Notes: generated from the sequence alone by a model not told the origin. A stretch of 64,000 nucleotides of DNA from Mesorhizobium sp. M9A.F.Ca.ET.002.03.1.2 (GCF_003952365.1 NZ_CP034443.1:2783001-2847000); one strand, 5' to 3'; shown: positions 9,930-20,777, counted from the stretch's first letter. Numbers and translations: made by a program.

Positions 9930-11767
9930 CTATGCAAACCCTTCGATGCGTTCGTGGACAATCGCGCGCATTTGCTCCGCCATCTTCGCGCCTTGAGAGC
10001 CGTCTGATAGAGGCGGCGGCAATTCGAGGTGGTTGAGCGCGCGTGAGAGGGCTGCAACAAGATCGTCGATGCTGGTATCCGCATCGGCTGCCTTGAGGCC
10101 AGCCGTGCTCGCGAAAGCCTTGAAGTCGGCGCGCCGCAGACGATCGTCCTTGCCGTTCAGCTTGAGGGCCATCCGGTCTTTTTCGAGGCGTGGAAACACG
10201 CGAGTCGTGACCGCGTCGTAGAGCGGAGCCATGCGAACTGAGCTGAATTGCGTGCTGCCGGGCTCTGCGATTTCCAGCAGTGCCATGTTCTTCAGGTGCA
10301 TGTCGCCATCGGCGATCAGCCAGGCGAATAAGGATCGCTTCAGGACAAGCAGGACGTCTTCTTCGGGAGAGGTCGATAGCGGCCTTAGTGCCCGCGCGAT
10401 GCGCTCCATCGTGCCGTCGTATTTTGCTTCGGTGGGCACGCCAAGTACCGAGCAGAAGTCCTCAAGCGCGAGCAGGTGTTTGTCCTCGAGGCTCGTTCTG
10501 ATATCGAACCGCTCCACGAGTAGCGCCGGAGGCATCCCGTCAGGCATCGGGACGAGCGCTGTCGCGGGCGTCTTGAAACCGGCCGCGCTGCCCAAAGCGA
10601 GCGACTGCCATTCGATAACTGGCAGGGCCTCAAATCCGCCCGTACCCGCAGGTTGAGAATGTGGGTAAAAGGCCGGCCGATACTGGGAGAGAGGGTGCCA
10701 TCCGCACTGAGGAACATAGGCGCTTTGATCTGAACACCCGAAAGGCGAGGCGTATCAGTACGCTCGAATATCTGTGCGAGATTGCGTTCGAAACTCTGCT
10801 CCAGGTCGCCGCGACCCGGCCCTGCATACTGGCCAGTGAAGACAGTGTTTCTAGTGAAGCCATTGAGCCGGGTTAACAGGATGTCGGGCGGCAGGGCGGA
10901 GAGATCGCTCGCACGCTCGACGATGGTGATGTTGGACATGTAGCGTTTGCCCGAGCGTAGCGTCGCGCGCTCGTCGCGGTCGTTCAACACTGACTCAAGC
11001 CAGCCTTCAGGCAGCAGCGACAGAATGAAAGGAGGGAGCTTGCCCGGCGTGGTCTGGCGAACAAGTGGCGGGCCCTGATCGTCTGCATTCCAGCGCCACT
11101 CAAAACCATCATGTGTGAGATTTCCGAGCGGAGCGCCGTGCCACGCCACGATCAGATCGAGCGCGGCTCCGTTGCGTGCCGGTTCTGTGGTCAGTGGAGG
11201 GCGGAGGAAAAAGCGCTCGGCGTGCTCGCCCTCGCGATACCACTGGTTCGCGCGGGCAAGCGCCCATGTCGCGTCGGCAGCGCCCTGGGCGCTGCCGTAT
11301 TGTTCTATGAGGCGGTTCGCGATTGCCTCGCGCATCGTCTCGTCGATGGATGCCGCGTGTTCGCTGCGCAGGCGGAAAGCTTCGAGGAAGCGCTGGCGCA
11401 TCGAGGAGACGTCGATCCGGATTTCTCCCATTCCATCATCGACAATCGCTTGAGCGACTGATGGGTGGTCGGGAGCTGCGTTCTGAATGATTTCCAGCAA
11501 GCGCAAGCGCCTGCGCTGTATTCGTCGCCCGCTCAGGAACAGGCGGCCATCCCGGGTCGGGCCGAGAAGCACAGCGCTCGCCGCCGAGAGGTAAGCGTTG
11601 GGATACAGGTATTTGGCGATGCGGACGGCGTGCTTGAGTATCGTGGCCTCGATATCCTCCCCGGCATCGACATAGATGCCGCGCATTAGCTGGACGAGCT
11701 TGCCCGTTTCAGCCTGATAGTGGCTGCGGGTTTTATCGATGTTTTCCCCAACGAGGTGAAGGGCCAT
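9930..11767 (-). pseudogene. HipA-like kinase with N-terminal AbiEi-like domain, frameshifted
   Basis: The two frames join into one protein of about 612 residues. The N-terminal 100 residues resemble AbiEi-type winged-helix antitoxins (HYQAETGKLVQLMRGIYVD, then YLSAASAVLLGPTRDGRLFL). The rest is a HipA-type kinase: a couplet domain (WHGAPLGNLTHDGFEWRW), a GVQIKAPMFL segment, DGDMHLKNMALL in the catalytic loop and APLYDAVTT as the metal-binding region. A single base loss near 10650 (AACCTGCGGG in place of one more A) splits it. HipA kinases phosphorylate glutamyl-tRNA synthetase or related targets. Two palindromes directly upstream look like autoregulatory operators. It may be dead, or the break may be a sequencing error. 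Confidence 0.75.
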
Positions 11768-11768
11768 T

Positions 11769-11869
11769 TTCTAACTTTCCCGTATCTGATATACGGGAAA
11801 GCTAGCATAATCGGCTTCATATTCAAGAGTTTCTAACTTTCCCGTATTTGGTATACGCAAAAGTTAGAA
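11769..11869. promoter_or_regulatory. Two tandem palindromic operators
   Basis: CTAACTTTCCCGTAT-ctg-ATACGGGAAAG (from 11771) and CTAACTTTCCCGTAT-ttgg-TATACG-AAAAGTTAG (from 11833) are two copies of the same palindrome 62 bases apart. They sit immediately before the ATG (11767) of the AbiEi-HipA-like gene on the minus strand. This arrangement is typical of toxin-antitoxin autoregulation. The likely binder is the fused N-terminal winged helix, which is inference. Confidence 0.7.
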
Positions 11870-12045
11870 TACTTTCTCGGAACGACGGCGTTCTTCGGGT
11901 CGGGAATCGAACCACGGGAGAGAACCTGGTCTGCGAAGGCGAGCAGGCAGAACTCAAGGCGTTCATTCTGCCACACCATAGTCGGATCAGCCACACGTAG
12001 GTCGGCGAGTCCTTCAGCTATTGTAGAGCGTGGGATTATTCGCTG

Positions 12046-13264
12046 TCACGGGCCAACGCCCATAATCGCGGGCTCGGCCGAAAGCAGCTTCTTCGCCGCC
12101 GCCCTGCCTGCTCGAGGATCACCTGCTCGATGAGGGCCGGGCGGCGCTGGATGTAGTCTATGCCGAGTTTGTCGAGCTGCAACCCGACAAGCGTGGCGGA
12201 AATCGGCCTGGAGGAACCCAGATTGTCGATAGCATAGGCACCGATCAGATACTTCTTGCTCGCTTCGAGTTCGGCCGCTGTTGGGCCTGTGTCCACCAGC
12301 TCCTTGATTAGTTGTCTTATCAGGTCGAGCGTCTCGGCCGCCCTGTCGGCGCGCGTCGACGTCGTCACGACAAGCATGTTGGGCTGGTAGTCTTCCAAGC
12401 TGGACGAGACACCGTAGGCAAGGCCGCGCTTTTCGCGCACTTCCTGGAACAGACGTGAGGTAAATCGTGAGCCTCCGACTATATCGTTCATCAGCTGTCC
12501 CGCGTAGAATTCCGGGTCGTTGCGTCCCATGGCGGGAAAAGCCGCTGGAGCGAAGTCTGGGGGAGGGCGTTGCGACCTGCGTCCGCTCGCCGCTTCGGGG
12601 TGACATCAGGTACGGGGGCGAGCGCCTGTTTCTGAGGCAAATCGCCGAACAGCTGGTCGAGCCTTGCTCTCAGGGCTTTGGCATCTATGTCGCCTACGAC
12701 CGCCACATGCAGCCCGTCGCGGGCGAAAGCGGCTTTGTGGAAGGCGCTTAGATCGGCGGGCGTTACGCTGGTCAGGCTCCCTTGGGCGGTCTCGAATACG
12801 GATGCGTGCCGTAGAGTCCGCGCCGCCAGGCCAGCTCGGGGATCGCGTGAGGTTCGCGCTCATCGGCAATGATTTCGGAGAGAAGCTGGGCGCGTATGCG
12901 GTCGAAAACTGCTGGTATAGCCGGCTGCGGGTCCCGCCGCCGAGGATGTCGGCCAGCAGTCGAGCGCCTCGGCCTCGCCGGGTGCGGCCGTATGATAGGA
13001 CGGCACCATCCATTGCGTGGAAAAGCGCGGCACCGAAATGCGCACGCCGGTCAGCGTCACCGTGCGCTTGGCGTTTTGCTCCGGCTCGACTGGGCGGATG
13101 CGGGTTAGACCAGGAGCCGTCGGCACGGTTCCCTACGTCTTATCGGCCAGCGCCTTGACCGTTTCCGGCTCGACATCGCCGGCCACCACCAGGACGGCGT
13201 TGCTGGGCGTGTAATATTTGTCATAGAAGGCTCTGGAGTCGGTGCCGTAGCGGATCGTGTTGGA
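12046..13264 (-). pseudogene. M16 peptidase, decayed partial copy
   Basis: Pieces in all three frames match the intact double-M16 gene at 32152-34827 from about residue 215 to the C-terminus: [20 protein letters not shown], then [40 protein letters not shown] and DIVGGSRFTSRLFQEVREKR. The N-terminal part with the HxxEH zinc site is missing, cut at the IS256 element that begins at 13267. A large internal segment between the two M16 halves is also deleted. Many frameshifts make it non-functional. Confidence 0.85.
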
Positions 13265-13266
13265 AT

Positions 13267-14643
13267 TTGGCGGAGCAGCCTCCGGTAAATTGAGGTTATC
13301 GGTTCATGCGGCGAGGTCAATCTGCTGATCGAGTGGCTTGGCGGGGAGCGTGTGCCATCCGTCGATTTTTCGCATCGAGATTTCGCCGGACGCAATCAAC
13401 GCCCAGAACAACATTGCCGCGGTTTCGGCCGAAGGCAGCACGGTCTGGGTCTTGATGCGCCGCTTGAACTCTTCATGCAGACGCTCGATCGCGTTTGTAG
13501 TTCTGGTGCGCTTTTCCACTGGCTCGGCGGCAGGCGCGTGAAGGCGAAGAGGCGCTCACCGGCCTCCTCCAGGCTGTCGGCCACCGCCCGGCACTTGAGC
13601 CGCCATTTGCGCAGGAACGCCTTGCGGCGGCTCTCGATCTCCTCCGGCGTGGCCGCGTAGATCATGTCGGTGTAATCGGCGCTGATCTCCTCGTGCAGGC
13701 GCTCGGGAGCGTGGGCGAGCAGGTTGCGGTGCTTGTGAACCGTGCATCTTTGAACCGGCACCCCGTCCCACAGCCCAGCGATCGCCCCGTCCAAGCCGGG
13801 TGCGCCGTCGACGATGAGGAACTCAGGGCGGCGGAGGCCGCGTGCGACGAGATCGTCGAGGATCGCCCGCCAGGCCTCGGTCGTCTCGCCGCCCATGTTC
13901 TTGACCGCGAGCAGGATCTTCTGGCCGTCCGCGCGCACGCCGATGACAACGAGCAGCGGGATCGAGGTCGCCTTGCGGTCGAGCCTGACACGAACCACCG
14001 TCCCGTCGAGGATCAGGCGCACGATCGGGCTCGTCGGCCAGCGAGCGACCCTTCCAGGCGTCCCAGTCCGTCTTCACCTTGCGCCAGGTGCGGCTGACGA
14101 CGTCCTTGCCGATCGCGCCGCCGAACAAGGCGGCAAGCGCACGACGGACGCGTCGCGTGTTCGTGCCCGCCAGGTAGCTCGACGCGATCAGTGCGTCGGC
14201 GGCCTTCGTGCGCCGCTGATAGGCGCGCAGAGCCTTGCTCCTCCATTCCACCGTCTTGTCCTCGTCGACATCGAGGCGCGCCCGCGTAACCGTGATCTCA
14301 GTGGTGCCGAAGGTCCCCGTCAGCGTGCGCGTCCGGCTGCCGTGGCGGTGGCCGGCGACACCGGTGGTCTCATCACTGGCGCGCCGCCGGCTGCCGGCCA
14401 TAACGGGGACGGGCAAGCACCGCTTCCAACTCGGTCTCGAGCATCGTCTCGATGAAGCCGCGCACCCGCTCGCGCAGGCCAGCTTCGATCGGATCAAACC
14501 AGTTGTCGAAAAGATAGCTCGTCGCCTCATCCCCCGGGATGAACGGCTTCGGCTTTCATGGTAGTCCTTGTCATGGCGTAGTATCCTGTCCGGCACCGCA
14601 AGGCCGGATGATTCGAGGTTGACACCCCGGAGACTACGCCAAC
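13267..14643 (-). mobile_element. IS256-family insertion sequence, degraded
   Basis: The element is bounded by imperfect inverted ends: TTGGCGGAGCAGCCTCCGG at 13267 on the plus strand and TTGGCGTAGTCTCCGGGG read inward from 14643 on the minus strand. It encodes one frameshifted IS256-type transposase and separates the truncated kup and the truncated M16 pseudogene, each of which it appears to have interrupted or fused. Confidence 0.75.
13304..14559 (-). pseudogene. IS256-family transposase, frameshifted
   Basis: The ATG at 14559 meets a stop after ten codons. The next frames give the N-terminal segment (DNWFDPIEAGLRERVRGF), then a central part with the IS256 DDE region (ILDDLVARGLRRPEFLIVDG, then VQRCTVHKHRNLLAH and EISADYTDMIYAAT), and finally the C-terminal part (RTTNAIERLHEEFKRRIKTQ). 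At least three frame changes are needed to join them. The chemistry would be DDE transposition, but the enzyme cannot be made as it stands. Confidence 0.85.
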
Positions 14644-15425
14644 TCACAATTCCAACCACTCCCGCGACGGCACCTTGGCAGTCATCTGCTCGGCAATCAA
14701 ATCGAGCGGGACTTCGCTCTTGCGGGACTTCTCGAAGAGGAGGCGGGTTCTGCGAACCCAAGTCATCGCGACCACACGCCGGCGACAAGGATTGAGACCC
14801 AGCCGCCGTCGAGCACTTTCATGATATTCGCCGAGAAGAAGCCGACATCGACCACCCCGAAGACGAGCGCAAGGCCGAGCGCCGGGAGGAGCGTCCACCT
14901 CCAGATACGCCTCATCACGATGTGGAGCAGGATTGTCGTCACAACCATTTCGCCCGTGACCGATATGCCATAGGCTGACGGGAGGGCGCTGGACTCACCA
15001 AAGCCGATGACCGCAACATGACCGACCATGCGAGCAGCAGGTTGACGCGCGGCAGGTATATCTGCCCGAATTGCATTTCGGATGTATGCCGGATTTCGAA
15101 GCGCGGAAGCATGTTGAGCTGGACGGCCTGTCGCACAAGTGAATAAGCGCCGGAATCACGACCCGGCTGGCGATCACAGTTGCCGCCGTAGCCATCACCA
15201 CCATCGGCACCAACGTCCAGCCGTGGTCATCTCGAAGAATGGATGTCAGATCGTCCCGCCTCGGGAAAGAACGAACGCGCCCTGCCCGAAATAGTTAAGC
15301 AGCAGGCACGGAAATGCGATCGCCAGCCAAGCCAGCACAATCGGCCGGCGGCCAAAATGACCGAGATCAGTGTAGAGCGCTTCAGCCCCGGTTACGGAAA
15401 GGCTCCGCGGGCGGCATACTGCCTT
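14644..15425 (-). pseudogene. kup: Kup-type potassium transporter, truncated and frameshifted
   Basis: The fragments [71 protein letters not shown] and FEKSRKSEVPLDLIAEQ follow the order of a Kup (KUP/HAK) K+ uptake protein from about residue 230 to 480. The N-terminal third is absent where corA begins, and the C-terminal end is cut at the IS256 boundary. Several frameshifts lie inside. It is non-functional. Confidence 0.85.
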
Positions 15426-15441
15426 GCCGAAGGGGCCATAA

Positions 15442-16446
15442 ATGCTGCGCATCTACACCGGCCAGAACGGCCATCTGACAGCAATTGACGGCTTGCCGGA
15501 GGCCGAAGCTCTCGGTGCTCTCTGGCTCGACCTCCTCAACCCGACTGTTGAGGAAGTGAAGCTTGTTAAGGCGCATCTGGCCATTGATATCCCGACGCGC
15601 GACGAGATGGCGGAAATCGAGTTGTCGGACCGTCTTTATCATGAAGACGGCGCCGAGTTCATGACGATCACCGCGGTCGCGAATATCGAGGGCGAGGACC
15701 CTGTCAAAGCGCCGGTTACCTTCGTTATCAAGGGCCAGACGCTCGTCACTGTCCGCCACGCCGAACCGAAGCCGTTCTTGATCTATGCGGCGAAAGCACA
15801 GCGTACTAGCGGCCCTCCCTGCACGTCCGGCGAATTGGTGATGCTGGGTCTGATCGAAGCGATCATCGACCGCGCGGCCGACACGCTTGAGCGCATCGGC
15901 GACGAGATTGATGCACTCTCACGCGAAATTTTTCGCAACACGTCTCCGAGCGCCTCGAAGAAAACACGCAACCTTCAATCCCTTGTCGAGCGAATCGGCC
16001 GGAAGGGTGAGCTGCTGACGAAAATTCAGGAGAGTCTCGTGAGCATCGCGCGGCTCGTCTCCTACCATAGCGCGAGTGACTCGACCAGCTGGGCAGTCGC
16101 GTCGTCCGGTCGCAAGTTGCAGAAGGAAATCCGGCAACGTATCAAGCTCGTCCAGCGCGATGCCACGTTCCTCAGCGACCATGCGACCTTCCTGTCCAAC
16201 AAGATCAACTTCCTGCTGGACGCGACGCTGGGTCTCATCAATCTGGAGCAGAACCAGATCATCAAGATTTTCTCGGTCGCTGCCGTCGTGTTTTTGCCGC
16301 CGACGCTGGTTGCCTCGATCTACGGCATGAACTTCGATGCCATGCCCGAGCTAAAATGGCTTCTGGGCTATCCTTTTGCGCTGGGTCTGATGGTGCTCTC
16401 CGCCGTGGTTCCGTATCTCTTTTTCAAGCGGCGCGGTTGGCTGTGA
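15442..16446 (+). CDS. corA: CorA-family magnesium transporter
   Basis: A 334-residue protein with the CorA layout: a cytoplasmic alpha/beta domain, a long helical stalk (about 130-260), and two C-terminal membrane helices. The signature YGMNF follows the first helix ([20 protein letters not shown]). The family mediates Mg2+ (and Co2+/Ni2+) influx as a pentamer in the inner membrane. The length is normal and the frame clean, which stands out among the surrounding relics. The ATG overlaps remains of the kup pseudogene on the other strand. Its own promoter was not identified. Confidence 0.9.
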   Translation: MLRIYTGQNGHLTAIDGLPEAEALGALWLDLLNPTVEEVKLVKAHLAIDIPTRDEMAEIELSDRLYHEDGAEFMTITAVANIEGEDPVKAPVTFVIKGQTLVTVRHAEPKPFLIYAAKAQRTSGPPCTSGELVMLGLIEAIIDRAADTLERIGDEIDALSREIFRNTSPSASKKTRNLQSLVERIGRKGELLTKIQESLVSIARLVSYHSASDSTSWAVASSGRKLQKEIRQRIKLVQRDATFLSDHATFLSNKINFLLDATLGLINLEQNQIIKIFSVAAVVFLPPTLVASIYGMNFDAMPELKWLLGYPFALGLMVLSAVVPYLFFKRRGWL

Positions 16447-16502
16447 AAGGAAATAGGCTGGTTCGGGGCGCTTACTGAAAGTCCCACGTCCCGGAGCGGT
16501 CG

Positions 16503-16867
16503 CGCAGCTCAGCGAATTCGACATCTTGACTATCGCACGACACGTTGGCCTCGAGGTTGAGCAGCTCAAGCGGGACATGGAAGACCGCGCCATCGAAAAC
16601 GTCCTCGAGCGCAATTGCGCGCTCGCCAAGGAGCTGTACATCAACGTCACGCCGGCGTTGGTTCTCGGCGACGAAGTGATTTCAGGTGTGCTCAAGATTC
16701 ACACGCTGGAACGCTTCATCGCCAAAGAGCGGGAAGAAGCTAAGCGTCGTGCCGGATCACCAACTTCGGCATTTTGACAGCGTGGCGGCCGGTGCGATCC
16801 CGTTCTCTGGCCACGAGTGCCGCCTCTCGCGTCGGGCCAAATCTCTTATATGGTCCGGCAACGCGGT
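16503..16867 (+). repeat. Direct repeat, copy 2 of a dsbA fragment
   Basis: About 365 bases nearly identical to 3466-3827. It encodes only the C-terminal part of the DsbA-like protein (ending RRAGSPTSAF, stop at 16775-16777), with no CPRC active site. It retains the presumed original stop codon lost in copy 1. It starts about 55 bases after the corA stop. Confidence 0.9.
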
Positions 16868-17066
16868 AGTGGGCGGACCAAGCCGTTCTATGCAGCGCAC
16901 CAGACAAAGGGCAATGACCAAAGCCGTCCCGGACATCGCATCGGAGTTCAACGTCTTTGCACCAATGCCCAGCAATGGTCGCCGCGACAAACAACGCCCG
17001 CAAACGGGCGCTGTGAGCCGCCGTCGTTCAACGAAAGATCACCAACGGATGTCCCGAGGAGGCCCC

Positions 17067-17981
17067 ATGAATCGCTGCACATCAGCATTTGCAATTCTTG
17101 CTTTCGGCACGTTCTGCACATCGTCGACCATCGCCATGGCGGCGCATTCGACCACCTATTCAGCGCCCGACAAGAGCGTCGTGTTCTTGGTGGCGTTGGC
17201 TACACCTGGCTAAAGGGCAACGAGCTTTTCTACGACGAAGTGGGCAATCGTATCAGCAAATTGATCTGGGAAACCGGCGCGCCGGTTCTGACCACCGGGC
17301 TAAAGGCCGAGGTCTGGAAGAACTGGACCATCTCAGCCAACGGCGTATTGCCGGACAGGATTGGTCGGATCAGTCAATCCACCCCGACACCCGCCTTGAC
17401 CGCTACATCAACCTTGACATGGCAGCAGGCCCAGACTTCGTGATCAACGATGCCACGGTTATCAACCTTCATGGTGGCTTCAAATACACCAACATGAAGT
17501 GGAAGGCCTATGGCGGTTCGTACATATAGAGTGGGGACGGCTTCGGCTTTCGCGAGGATCGCGGCAAGTTCCCGGACGGCGAACCGGTCATCGATTACGA
17601 ACAGCGCTATTTCGGCCTGTTCCTTGGCGCGAAAGCGACCACGACGCTCGGGAACTTGACGCTCTCGGGTCTGCTCCGCAGCGGCTTCACCGTTGATGCA
17701 AGCGCTGTTGACCATCACTGGCTGCGCGAGGAGGGGCGCGGCCTGCGATTTGAGGACGACTTCTTCACGGTGCCGTTCATCTCGGCCGGCGCCAAGATCG
17801 ATTATCAGATGACCGACCGCGCCAGCGTCTTCCTGGCCGGCAATGTCGACAAATATTTTCGCAACAAAGGCTGAAAACGGCCTACAGCATCGCGACCGGC
17901 GAACAAGGAGCCCACAAGGATAGCGCTGGCATGGACTTCTATGCCTTGACCCTGTCGGCCGGCTTCAAGCTGACGTTTTAA
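17067..17981 (+). pseudogene. Omptin-family outer-membrane protease, frameshifted
   Basis: An ATG after GAGGAGGCCCC opens a signal peptide (FAILAFGTFCTSSTIAMA). After a one-base loss near 17187 the frame changes and gives GGVGYTWLKGNELFYDEVGN and LIWETGAPVLTTGLKAEVWK. Other frames continue with HPDTRLDRYINLDMAAG, INLHGGFKYTNMKWKAYGGS, a TAG at 17527, DHHWLREEGRGLRFEDDF, and a C-terminal strand FYALTLSAGFKLTF. These match omptins, ten-strand outer-membrane beta-barrel proteases. Several frameshifts and a stop make it non-functional. Confidence 0.8.
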
Positions 17982-17989
17982 GCGCAGTC

Positions 17990-18800
17990 ATTTCTGACGC
18001 TGAGCACGTAAGACCATGCGTGCATTAAGGACGCACAATGCCTCTGCGCGCAATCCATTCAATCGCGGCTATCCAAGCGGCGCCGACGTCGGCCAGGATC
18101 TCAGGATTGTCCGGGCGGTCCGCCAGGCCTGGTATGGCCGGCGTGGAGGTGTTGTCCGCCGGTCATCCCGTCGATTTTAAGGTCCCGACGGCCGTCTGGC
18201 ACCGGTGCGCGAGCCGCCAGAAAAGCGTGGCCTTCCGCGCGATCCCGAAGCCACAAACCGTGAGAACCCGTGCGACACCGCCGCATCACGTCGTGTCAAG
18301 GCGTAAGGCAATTTCCTTGTTCTACATCCTCTCGCTGGCCAGCAGCACTATCCGCGCCCGTCGCGGCAGGCCTTGCGCCGTGCCTCGACGCCGGACCAGA
18401 CCCTCCAGTTCACTCGGCTCTGCTGCGGAGCCAGCGCCTTGAGCAGCGGCCAACCTGGACTCGTCCCGTCCTCGAAAAGCAAATTGTTACGCAGATGCTT
18501 GTCCACCCTGACCCGAGCCATCCTCCTGCACGCTTTCGCCGTTGCGCGCGACGAAGACCGCAACGCTTCATCGCGCTTGGCGTAGTGGCACCAGGGACCG
18601 CCCATCGAATGACTCATGCGAGGCATCTCAAGGCTGTCCGCGGTCCAGCGCCAGATCTCCGCCTCGCCCGAGGCGCGCAGAGCTGGCCGGTTGTGCAGGA
18701 GCCGTAGGCAATATTCGCCGTCCTTGTTCGGATGGGTAACGCTTGCGTCTCCCGTCGCATTCTACCTCGCTTTCCGAACGTAGCCGTGATGCGAACTCTT
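17990..18800. other. Region without recognisable gene; contains repeat copy 2
   Basis: About 800 bases between the omptin relic and hipB. Bases 18213-18297 are the diverged direct repeat of 6187-6268. The short frames on both strands carry no motif that I recognise. Confidence 0.45.
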
Positions 18801-18804
18801 GCTG

Positions 18805-18898
18805 CATATAAAGTCGAATCAGGGGGATTTGGATCATACGATACGGAGGCTTGACTTTGGCAGTCGCTCTGCGACATTACCTATATAAAGGTCGAAAT
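18805..18898. promoter_or_regulatory. Two direct repeats upstream of hipB
   Basis: CATATAAAGTCGAATC (18805-18820) and TATATAAAGGTCGAAAT (18882-18898) share the core ATATAAAG(G)TCGAA and are 77 bases apart. They lie 40-130 bases before the hipB ATG. They may be binding sites of the HipB repressor; this rests on position and repetition only. Confidence 0.4.
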
Positions 18899-18936
18899 GA
18901 GGTGATATGGCTCCTGGATAGGTCACGGAGACCCGA

Positions 18937-19275
18937 ATGACGGCAACGCATAAACGCACCTATTCGCGCTACGCAATGGAAGCGCTTGGCCTTTTCGGTA
19001 AGACCATCCGGCTGGGCCGGATGCAGCACCGGTTAACCGCACAGGAGTTAGCCGAGAGAATCGGTGTTTCACGCAGCACCCTGCAGCGCATCGAGAAGGG
19101 CGATCCCAAAGTTGAAATCGGACTGATGTTCGAAGCTGCTGCCATTGTCGGTGTGAAGCTGTTCGATGCGGACGGCAAGGGCATCACAGCCCTCACAGGC
19201 CGCATGGAAGATCGCATCGCGCTGCTGCCGAAGCACGTCTACAAGGCCGGCAAGCAGATCGTCGATGAGTTCTAA
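18937..19275 (+). CDS. hipB: HipB-like XRE-family antitoxin
   Basis: A 112-residue protein with a clear Cro/C1-type helix-turn-helix (LTAQELAERIGVSRSTLQRI, about residues 35-54). HipB antitoxins bind the HipA kinase and repress their shared promoter. The stop overlaps the start of the HipA gene by 11 bases, so the two are translationally coupled. A repeated motif upstream could be the operator. It is intact, with normal length for this larger HipB class. Confidence 0.88.
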   Translation: MTATHKRTYSRYAMEALGLFGKTIRLGRMQHRLTAQELAERIGVSRSTLQRIEKGDPKVEIGLMFEAAAIVGVKLFDADGKGITALTGRMEDRIALLPKHVYKAGKQIVDEF

Positions 19276-20581
19276 GGTCCCCAAGTACGACGAAGCCTAT
19301 GTCTGGGTCTGGCTGCCGGGCGAGACCGCGCCGGTTGTCGCCGGGCGGCTATATGCCCATGACGGACTCGTCAGCTTCAACTATGGCAGGAGCTTTCGTG
19401 AACTGGGCAGCGCGATCCCGCTTTATCTCCCGGAACTGCCCCTGAAGGCAGGCGAATTGCCTTTGCTTCCTGGCCTAACCATGCCGGGATGCATCCGCGA
19501 TGCTGCCCCCGATGCCTGGGGACGACGGGTTATCCTAAACCGCAAATTCGGTGTGAAGGGCGATGAAATCGCGCGGCTCGATATTTCAGAACTGACGTTC
19601 CTGCTGGAATCAGGCTCGGACCGCATCGGCGCGCTCGATTTTCAGTTTTCGCCCACGAATTACGAGCCGCGCGCACTGGCCAATGCCACTCTCGAAGAGC
19701 TTGTCCAATCGGCGGAGCGGGTAGAGAAAGGTATTCCGCTCACCCCCGAATTAGATCAGGCGCTGCATCACGGCAGCTCGATCGGCGGCGCAAGGCCAAA
19801 GGCGCTGATCGAGGACGACGCCATCAAGCATGTCGCGAAATTTTCCTCGTCTGCCGACCTTTACAGCGTCGTCAAAGGAGAATTCATAGCCATGCGGCTT
19901 GCCGCCTTGTGCGGCATCAGAGCGGCATCCGTCTCGCTCGTTCGCGCCGCAGGCAAGGACGTGTTGCTCGTCGAGCGATTCGACCGGATCAAGGTCACGG
20001 GCGGCTGGCAACGCAAATCCATGGTCTCAGCGCTGACGATGCTCGCGCTCGATGAGATGATGGCGCGTTACGCCAGCTACCAGGATTTGGCGGAGATCAT
20101 TCGCCACCGATTCACCGCGCCGTCGGAAACTCTGCGCGAGTTGTTCAGCCGCATTGTCTTCAACATACTTTGCGGCAACACCGACGATCATGCCCGCAAC
20201 CATGCGGCATTCTGGGACGGAGCTAAGCTCACCCTCACGCCTGCTTACGATATCTGTCCGCAGGCCCGCAGTGGCCAGGAGGCCAGCCAGGCCATGCTCA
20301 TCAGCGGCAATAACCGCATGAGCCGGATCGCCTCCTGCCTTGAAGCCGCGCATCACTTCCTGCTCAGCGCGCCGGAAGCTCTTGCGATTGTTGAAGGCCA
20401 GCTCCGATGCATTGCGGAGAATTGGCCGCGTGTCAGCGAGGAAGCTACGCTATCCGGCACAGATCGCAATCTGTTCTGGGGCCGACAGTTCCTCAATCCC
20501 TACGCTTTTACGGCGCTGGAAGGGAGCGCCGACGTTCTCCGCGCTCTGGCTGACGAACTACGCAACAGTGTTCACGCCTGA
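19265..20581 (+). CDS. hipA: HipA-like serine/threonine kinase toxin
   Basis: A 438-residue HipA protein. The glycine-rich loop SSIGGARPK (171-179), the catalytic loop NTDDHARNH (305-313) and the metal-binding YDI (Asp329) are all present. HipA toxins phosphorylate aminoacyl-tRNA synthetases (GltX in the classic case) and slow growth. I chose the ATG at 19265 because it overlaps the hipB stop in the usual way and begins directly with the couplet domain. The pair is complete and may be active. It is flanked by recombinase and IS relics and probably helps stabilise the region, which is inference. Confidence 0.9.
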   Translation: MSSKVPKYDEAYVWVWLPGETAPVVAGRLYAHDGLVSFNYGRSFRELGSAIPLYLPELPLKAGELPLLPGLTMPGCIRDAAPDAWGRRVILNRKFGVKGDEIARLDISELTFLLESGSDRIGALDFQFSPTNYEPRALANATLEELVQSAERVEKGIPLTPELDQALHHGSSIGGARPKALIEDDAIKHVAKFSSSADLYSVVKGEFIAMRLAALCGIRAASVSLVRAAGKDVLLVERFDRIKVTGGWQRKSMVSALTMLALDEMMARYASYQDLAEIIRHRFTAPSETLRELFSRIVFNILCGNTDDHARNHAAFWDGAKLTLTPAYDICPQARSGQEASQAMLISGNNRMSRIASCLEAAHHFLLSAPEALAIVEGQLRCIAENWPRVSEEATLSGTDRNLFWGRQFLNPYAFTALEGSADVLRALADELRNSVHA

Positions 20582-20777
20582 TCCGGCGCTGGATTTCGGA
20601 CAAGCTCGGCAAGTGCAAGACGCCCACAATATGGACAATCCTGCCGTGCCAGCACGAAGACATGAACAGACTGCTCTTCGACAGCGACAACGTGCACTGC
20701 GAAGAGATGTGGAGCTGACACCGCAAGAGCCCACAGACGCGCGACTTCCCACGATACAACTCCACATAACTGAGCGT

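Noticed and set aside
11895..11930. A tRNA T-loop-like sequence (GGTTCGATTCCC on the minus strand)
   Set aside because: The flanking stems do not pair properly and no acceptor, D or anticodon arms can be built around it.
19166..19264. A longer HipA reading frame starting at 19166
   Set aside because: The extra residues lie wholly within hipB in another frame and are not conserved; the 11-base overlap at 19265 is the usual arrangement.
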